Shown here one piece after another: positions 53,801 to 62,800 of a DNA stretch of 64,000 bases (the first letter of the stretch is position 1; each line of letters starts with the position of its first letter). The stretch is from Megalobrama amblycephala. Lineage: Eukaryota > Chordata > Actinopteri > Cypriniformes > Xenocyprididae. Made by a program: the position numbers and the translations under genes. Where the stretch lies: NCBI RefSeq assembly GCF_018812025.1, contig NC_063049.1, positions 15,953,734 to 16,017,733 on the forward strand. Reading direction: 5' to 3'. The notes beneath the pieces are model-generated. The model did no database searches. It had not been told where the DNA came from and saw only the letters and a list, made by a program, of their open reading frames with translations.

Positions 53801-56800
53801 ACCAAACACAGTGGTGATAGGAGTCACATGATGAATCAAAGTTCATCACAAGCAGCTTTTCCACAAGCTGAGGAGGACAATACTAATATATAGAAGGAGC
53901 GCACTGTGTCATTCACACACACACTAAACACCATCATGGTAACATGCATGAAATTTTAAAAATGCAATAAACATTAATTTAACAACATTAGATGTAACAT
54001 AAAACCCTAATGTACATAACTGATTAGAAAAAAATGAGAAAAACTAAGAAGAAACAGAGTTATTTCAACGAAAATATATCAAATGTGAAGTGTCACGCAG
54101 GGAATTGTGGGAATGTCAATTTACGGTTTTTCACTGTAAATTTTACAATGAATTGTTATTTTTCACTTTCAAAAACTGTGAATTTAACGGTATTTTACCG
54201 TAAAATTACATTAAATGTACCGTTAGATCTATTACAGTTATTCACCGTATATAGTACGGAAACTTTCTGTAAACCAATTAACAGTTTTTGTTAATGATAG
54301 GTGAATAACACTGATGTAGAAGCGCCTAACCCTTCTTGTAAATCTAAACGTGGCATAAACCTATCCCTCAAATCTGATTGGTTTACTGGAATGGTTTTCA
54401 AGGATCAACAAGGATATTCTTCTTCACATTCTTCACACAATATCACATTCACCTTTTTTTTAAATTGTGTATTTGGTGTAGACTGTATCTGTCTATTTTC
54501 TTTTCTTTCTTTTTTTTTATAAGTATCATATGTATATATGATATGAAATGATGTGCATGTATGCAAGCTACTGTATCATTATTTGTCATGTTATTTTTAA
54601 ACCATTGGTACATTCTGGTAACCCTGACATACTGGTCCAGTGCTTGTTTCACCCCTGATTCAGTCCCTTCACAGGCATCTCCTTTAAGAACCTGTTGCCA
54701 ATGCCAATTTCATGTGTTTACTGCCGCCTTGTGGTTCAGTATGGAACTTGACTTTTTTTTTTTTTTCTTGCAGGGAGGTTGCTCGGGGTCTTCATGTGGT
54801 GGATGTGACTGCAGTGGTGTTAAAGGGGCGAAGGTGAGTATGTTTTCCTCTGCTTCCTGCACATCTCGCTGGTTTTACATATTGTTTTTTTTGTCAGACA
54901 CCTTAACTTGCATTCTTAAAACCTAGGAGAAAAGGTTGAATTAGAATGGGACTTGAGGAGGGAGTGTGAGGGGAAAGATAAGAGTAGGGATCAAGTGTTA
55001 TACTAGTTATAAAAGAGTATAGTTTCATAATATAATACAGCATGAACTGTGCACACACAGCACAAGAACACAGTGATCACTTGAGTGAGTGTGCCATTCA
55101 TTATATTTTTGATGTAGCTCATAATGTCAGAGCACTAATCCTACTGAGAAGGATCTGTTGCGCCATCTAGTGGTGCGGTTCTGTTAACAGCATATACTCT
55201 GTCATATAAGGTCAGCAGTGGATGTAAATGAGAAATGAGATCTACATGAAATTGTACAAAGTAAAAAATTCTGCTCATAAAGAAATGGTGACACTCGTTT
55301 CCTTTAAATCATCACCTTTGGTTCTTCTTTATTAGGGTGAGGTTGGGCTCCCTGGTTTGATGGGCCTTGTCGGATTTCCTGGATTGCCAGGTCACGAGGG
55401 CCCCACAGGGCCAATGGGACCAAAGGTAAAGTAGGATACTGGATTTGAAGTCATTTTAAAAGACAATTTGCTATTCACATTTTCCCTTTTTTGAGTGTGT
55501 GTGTATCCTACATACCAGTACAGTAAGGTGGTTCTTAACTGGCTTTGCTTTAGGACTCTCTAAGAGCATCCGGTCAAGATTTCTAACTTGCCTAAATGTC
55601 TGTTTTTGGTTTTCTATCATTACCTTCAGGAAGAGTAACGGAAGATCCACATATCACATACACTCTAATTTACAGATTACAGCAATCCCTCTGGGAACAT
55701 GAGATGTGTGGTGTCATGTCTCAGAATTCGCACCATTCACTGATATTTAAACATCTTGGCCATTATGTGTGAAACTGGATTAAAAAGTTCAGCACAGCTT
55801 CAGGTACATTAGCGAATGGTTCACAAAAATTGTCTTTGCTTTTATCCTGGCCAGGATCACCTGCAAAGATAATGCATGTCAGTGGCAAATAAAGGTGCAA
55901 AATATTTAGAAGCACACGTTAGTCCAGAAAAGCACAAAACCTTAGCCAAATGAGTTTTTGAGCTAAATTAAGCACTTTACATCAAGGCTCGATAACATTA
56001 TTTAATGTATACTTAAGAAAAGAGTCCACTGAGTTACACTGTGAGAGTTACACTGTAAACCCTAACTCTCAAAATAATTGGTTTGAGTAGGACAAACTTA
56101 AATTGAACAAATTAGTTCAATTAAATTAACTGTTATGAGTATTTAGAACTATCTTTTTCTTTTGAGTTCACAGCACTGACATATTTCAAGTAAACTGAAC
56201 AATTTCATTGTTTTAAAGGCAGGGTAGGTAAGAAATTTTGTTCCAAATTTGTTTAAACTTTCTATATATATACATGCATAATTAAAATGTAAGAACTCTG
56301 GTAAAAAGAGTATAAAAATCGAGTGACTCTAGACCGTTTAATCTGTATTAAACACAGCTCATTATTTCCATCCGGGACGAAACATAGGATTGGCTTAGGC
56401 GGCTGTCACTCTCTCGCAACCATGGCAACCACCCTTTTGCCACACATGACCTGCCCACTTGCGCGCGCACGTTTGATTTGGGGAATCCAAGAGGCACGGA
56501 TCCTAGGAATACCAAAACAATGGCAGAGAAACAGCAAGCTAAATTCACAGTATCGGCCTATGCAGTTAGTGAAGGCAAACCAGGCAAAAAAAGGAAGACA
56601 GTAACAGTACAAGAAAAGGCAATGAACAAAAAGTCTTTGGATAAACAAAGAAATAAAACGCGAGTTAATATCGGCGTGGCTTTCCAGCGATGGCGAGAAC
56701 TGAGGGAACTCAAGGGGCTGAAAAGTGACTCCTTGATGGCTTTATTTCTGCTGGACAGGTAAATCTTTCTTTTTGTATTTTGATCATACATATTTTTTTG

Positions 56801-59800
56801 TTTATTTTTTCATGAAGCATGTGTCATTAGCACACGTAGCTGCGTAATATAGCTAACATAACATTACTTAGCGAGCCGTAGTAGAGACGATAAATAATGA
56901 TAGCTATAGTGTTGAATTGTGCATAATTTTACCCTCTGTCTAAGTCTTTTACCATGTTCACCTGCAAGTTTACCTGCACGTTTTTTCGCCTTTGTTTTGT
57001 TTTTATATTCTCTACCTATGTTTACTGATGTCTTTATCTTGTATCTGTGTGTGTCGTACACACTTTGTTGTATGTGTGTGTTATTATTTTGTGTCTGCAA
57101 TGCAGTTGTGAGTTGATATTTGAGTGTATGTTACTCTGTTGATCTGTAGAACAACGTATATGTTATGAATCTTACACGAAATTCATCTTCATCACAGTGT
57201 AAATGATGGTAATGGAAAACGTGTATCATGCAACCTGTTTTTAGCTTTGCCTTATAGATAACTAGCTCGTTAGCGAATCAAAAAATATATATTTTAAACT
57301 TTACCAATATCAATATGCTAGCTTGATAGTGAGTACTAAAATACATCTTGTTTGTTTATCTTCATAATTTTAAAGTTATTTTTATTACATGTGATTCTGA
57401 CATGATGTCACTACATGCACTGTGCTCCTTCCTCTCCGCTCGTCTCAGGTAAATAATGCGTCTTCCAGCTCAGTGGTCGGAGTCACACGTTCATGCGTTT
57501 TGGGGGCGTGGCTTTGGAAGGAGCCCAGAAGGGAGGGGGTGGAGTGAATGGAAATAATGAGCTGTCTTTAAAACAGTCGTGAGAGGTCTACAGACACTCG
57601 ATTTTTATACTTTCTTTTTCAGAGTACTTACATTTTAATTATGTATTGATATATAAATAAAGTTTAAACAAATTTTGAAAAAAAGTTTTTTATACATTTT
57701 TTTGCCTACCCTGCCTTTAAGTTGTATGAACTCATTTTTTTTTAAACTGAAACTCATTTAAGTTTAACTGAAACTGGGCTGGGATTTCTATTCTATTCTA
57801 TTCTATTCTATTCTATTCTATTCTATTCTATTCTATTCTATTCTATTCTATTTCCATGGCACTCGAAAGGGAGAGTAAATGCTTATATTGTTATAAGTGT
57901 TAATAAGTGTTATATTTTTTTGTGCAAGATTAATGGTAAGGGAGATTTCGTAGTGATTAATGTTTTGTTATGCTAATTTAAATGTGTGTTTTTGGTTTGA
58001 GAGCAGGTAAGTTCAGTAAGTGCTATACCATGCTGTTGTTAACATGTTAGAAAATTAGGAAGTTAGCATTTTCTGAATTTTCTTATTAGGGATTACAGTG
58101 AAGTAAATAACTCATTTGATTTGCAAGAACTCAAAATAATAAAAACTAAATATTTTATGTTAATTGTTATCAAAATGTATGAGTTAGCTAACTCAGTACT
58201 TAAAGTTAGGAGCAATTAACATGCATGAGTACTATAGGGATGGGCGATACCACTTTCAATACGATACCGATACTTTCAAGGCCAACATCACCGATATCGA
58301 TACCAATAAGATACCTCCAATATGAACTTATAGATTTTAACATTTATTCAATTATTGAATTACTAAGAGTAAAATGGGTTATGATACCCGCTTAACATTA
58401 TATTTGAAAGGCATTTTAACATTCAATATGCCTTAATTGCAGTTTATTAGATTATATTTTTGTTTACACATGGTTAAAATGTTTACTCGGTAAACCATGG
58501 AAATCTACAAATAAGCTTATGCCTAGCTGAACTATGGTCACTGTAGTAATGGTTCATTTTCATAAGATGCCAGTGACAGGATGTTGCACCCATAAAATTA
58601 AACATTTGTATTCTGACAGAACATCAATATGAACTTCTAACGTTCAGTTTAAATAAATGTAATTGCACAAACTATGTAGGCAACTATTTCATTTTGTTTA
58701 TTGTGAAATAACTAATAATTTTTTCTCTCTTCTGTTAAGCATAGTTCTGGGTTGCATTTCCCAAAAGCATCAATGGTTTCTTACAATACTAAATGCAGCT
58801 CTGTTTGAATGTAGTGTCGGCAGTGAGTGAACGCTCTCTGTGATTGATTGGTTCTGACTTGCAGCATTTGCGTGTTTCGGATGAGCAGGAAAATACTTTT
58901 ACTACAAATTATTCACTAACATAGGTTATTTGTCCAATTCAGTGCTTATTGTTGTATGCATTAAATTTATTGTTAAATAAACAAAATAACTGGTAAAAAA
59001 ACACACCTTAGTATCGATATTTTAATTTGAGTATCGATATTTTCAATACTCAACGTCAGCATCGATATATCGATACTTCATATCGATCTGCCCATCCCTA
59101 GAGTACTACAATCTCAAAACTTGATAGTTCTGCTTACTTAAAACTGGGGACATCATAATTTAAAAAAAATTGATGTAACTGATTACTTCAAATTTTTTGA
59201 GTTAGCCCAATTTATTCAGGTTTACAGTGTATGCTGCCTTCACGTGCGATCGGAAATTTGAAATGGGGGGGCGTTCATGTGCAATTTTTACCTAGGAAAA
59301 TCATATTTATGATAATTCCGAGAGCATGTGAAGGCAGGATTAGTTACTCTAAGTTACTAAGTTCCTAGAACTACCTGGTGCGAAAGCCCCTTATGTAGAG
59401 TTAGGAAAAACCAAAAGACTTCCCTTTGTAATCTATCACCCTTACTAATAGATTCAGTCACTGTTTCCAAACAGATTTGGAATCATGCACAGATGCATAA
59501 TGTACGGAAGATGATTAGGGCCAAGCAATAATAAAAAAATAAAACCATCTTGAGATTAAAGTTGTTAAATTTCGAGAAAAAAGTCAAGATAAAATGTTGA
59601 GAATAAACTCGTTAAATTACGAGAAAAAACTTGTTAAATTTCGAGAAAAAAGTCGAGATAAAATGTTGAGAAATAAAGTCATTTAATTATAAGAAAAAAA
59701 GTCGTTAAATTACGAGAACAAATTCGTTAAATTACGAATTTGTTCTCATAATTGAACGACTTTTTTCTCGTAATTTAATGACTTTATTCTCATAATTTAA

Positions 59801-62800
59801 TGACTTTATTCTCAACATTTTATCTTGACTTTTTTCTCGAAATTTAACTACATTTTTCACATAATTTAATGAATTTGTTCTCGTAATTTAACAACTTTTT
59901 TCTCGCAATTTAATGAATTTATTCTCAACATTTTATCTCGACTTTTTTCTTGAAATTTAATGAGATTTTTCTCGAAATTTAACAACTTTAATCTCGAGAT
60001 GGTTTTATTTTTTATTATTGCTTGGCCCTAATCCTCTTCCGTAATAATGTACTGCTACAAGGTAATCTTTTTTTATACCATTAGTTTATACTTTATTTGT
60101 TTATACTTAAAATTAAATTAAAAAGTAATAGGCCCACCAGTGTCCTCGTTTTTGAAAAGAACAACAAAGTCACCCTAGGTTTTACAAATGGGGACCAACG
60201 CTTTGGTATTATAACTATACAAATTAATATGGTGAGTTAGCAAAAGCCAATATGAATTGCACTGTTCTTTCAATTGGTTTTTATGTTTTCTTCCAGGGAG
60301 ATGCAGGGGAGCCAGGAGCTCCAGGAATGAAAGGAAACAGAGTAAGTGTCTGCACATCTAATGCTCAGGAATACCATTTCAAATATAGCCATATTGTGTA
60401 ATACTGATACATTTAAAAAATATGAGTTGATTTTACATAATAGCAACACTGTAAAAATGTATTTTTACAGCATTATACTATATAGATGTTTCTTTTGTAG
60501 GGCCCACCTGGTGTGGCAGGTTTCCCAGGACGTCCAGGTATTCCAGTAAGTTGAGCTGAGAGACTTTTTGGAGAAAATGGATCAGAGTGAATGTCATAAA
60601 TTTTAGGCAAAAACAAAACAATCTTTTTGTGTCTCTCTGCAGGGTCTTCCAGGTCTAGAAGGTGCACCTGGACCTCAAGGAATTCCAGGCTGCAATGGAA
60701 CCAAGGTACGTAAATTATGTAAAGTACGTAAATATACGTAAATTGATTTTATTGGGATGAGCCACCACTCAAAATCCTCAGTGTGACTGAATAGAGGATT
60801 TATTTTGTGTTTTGCAGGGGGATCGTGGTTTTGACGGAATTCCAGGTGTTCCGGGGGTGCAGGGACCACCAGTATGAGCAGTTTCTCATGTCATATAATT
60901 CTAATATGTCAATTGTCAAATTTATATCAGTGTTTATACTGTGCCATTAGACATATTTTATTATGTGTTATAACTCATTGTATTGATTTTAATCCATTCC
61001 AACAACAAATTCCTGACTTAACAAATATCTTTCTGAATCTTCCTCAGGGTATTCCAGGTTTGAAGGGAATAAAGGTATGGAACCCATTCTAACTTAGTTC
61101 TTCATAATAAAGCAATAAGGCCATATGTTACATTGATTTGTTCTAAAGGGGGTAATTCACTGGTGACAAGAAATCGGTACTGCAGAAAGAAGGGATGTCT
61201 TTTTCCCTTTTGCCAAAAAACTTCAACACTGTTATTGCATCCCTTTGGCATTGCCCCTCTGTCGAACAGACTGTCCATCAGTGGGAATTCAAAAATGCAT
61301 AAGTTCTATCTGTGGTTTTAACAAAAGCCCTGGAGCTAAAAGTCTGCTGAATGGACTTTTGCTGACAAATAAACAGGGATATCTGGATGTAGATAACACA
61401 GAGAAAGAGAATGATATATGTATACATTACGGAGGATGTTGTAAAGCTAGTTGGAAATCTTCAATCTTACACTTTAAGCACAGCATAAAGCATGACGAGT
61501 GCCTAAAGCAACCTTAATCATGGTAAAATCAATGTTAAGAAAGGCCTCGAGTGCCTAGTTGCTTTTTTAAAATGGTGGGAATCACCATATGATACTGGAT
61601 AGCACTGTTCAGTAAATTGTATTTTGATAAACAATTGTGTCAAGCAGTGTTTTTGGCGTGCATCTTGAAAATATTGTAGTGAAATTTGTTTGCACTCATA
61701 TTTACTCTCATAGGGAGATCCAGGTGGTGTTATTGGAGTACCCATCCCTCAAAAAGGAGACAGGGGCTTGCCAGGACAACCCGGTTCACCAGTAAGTATG
61801 TTTATTTTAATGCACCTCTTGAAAATGTGCATTAATATTCTTGCCTGGAGTATAATTTAACATGTTTCATAACTTTGTCTGATTCTCTTTTCATATTTTA
61901 GGGGCAAAAAGGAAATCCTGGACAACAAGGGCCATTCGGCCCACCTGGACCAATTGGACCTCCTGTGAGTCTAAAGTTAAAATCTCTAAAACAAATTATA
62001 GACAATTAACCAACACCTGTGAACTGGAATCTCCTGAATCACCTGAATCTCACACCATGCCATTTTGATTTGAAGGGAAGGCCTGGTGAACCTGGTCAAA
62101 AGGGAGAGCCGGTAACTTTTCTACTCGTCTGAAATCTTTTGCATAGATGATAAAGTTTGTGAAATGACCAGAAGCTGTCTTACTCGTTCTTGTTGCAGGG
62201 TGACAAGCTGACATTTCAGGGTGAGAAAGGAGATAAGGTGAGTTCTGGGAAACTATTGGCTCATAAAGCATCTGTCATGCATTAGAATGACCATTAGTGG
62301 CACTTGCAACATGTGCTTCATAGGTGATAACACAAAGCAAACACAATAATAAACTCTATTTTAACGATCTAAACGCAAAGTGTAAGGCGCACGGCGCAGG
62401 TGCACTCAGGGCGTGTCCAAATCCAAAATGGGTTGTCCCTATTCTCTTAATGAGTAATGGGCGTAACGTTCAATAAACCAATCAGAGTGTCATCTCCCAT
62501 TCCCTTTAAGAGCGAGATGCGCTCGCGCCATGGCGGATTGCTATTTACATGGCGTACACGCGATGAGTCAGTTAATATATATGTGTGTGTATTGGCACGA
62601 TTGTTCAATTAATTAGCCAATTTCGTTCATCATTATAAGTAGTAATAGGCTGAATTGAAAATAGGTAGCCTAATTCTAATACACGCAATGACTATTCATC
62701 ATTACATTTTTATATTTATGTAGCCTACACAATAATATTCTTTTACACTGTAATCCTTTTGTTTTTAATATTTGGCATGTTTGTGTGATGCGCATCCCTG

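Larger units (their letters stand above)
9275..54773 (+). other. Intron 1 of the collagen IV gene (45.5 kb), repeat-filled
   Basis: It is bounded by GTAAGT at 9275 and by a long T-tract plus CTTGCAG at 54773. Very large first introns are normal for COL4 genes. No exon of another gene was recognised. About half or more is made of the mobile elements and repeats listed separately. I see nothing identifiable in about 9430-11310 (except an A-tract), 14580-15640, 16410-17497, 18670-19090, 22065-23410, 25100-26614, 28243-29130, 31480-32690, 33790-35330, 37745-40745, 42160-42810, 43040-44510, 47876-48465, 48960-49715, 50090-51425 (except a GT tract), 52990-53425 and 54427-54773. Confidence 0.85.
56051..59229. 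mobile_element. Outer element of the intron-3 stack (CACTGTAAACC ends, TA flanks)
   Basis: The left CACTGTAAACC and the right GGTTTACAGTG are inverted and flanked by TA (56049-56050 and 59230-59231). Its own DNA is only about 0.8 kb; the rest is two later insertions and a (TTCTA)n tract. Subterminal TTGAGT-type motifs are on both sides (TTTGAGTAGGACAAAC, TTTTGAGTTAGCCCA). Confidence 0.6.
55426..60296 (+). other. Intron 3 (4.9 kb), expanded by mobile elements
   Basis: About three quarters is the nested stack 56051-59229 plus the foldback repeat 59503-60043. Nothing else is recognised in 55430-56050 or 60050-60290. Confidence 0.9.

Noticed and set aside
61245..61517. 90-codon frame in intron 8
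   Set aside because: It lies between two well-supported collagen exons, lacks splice sites and has no recognisable domain.
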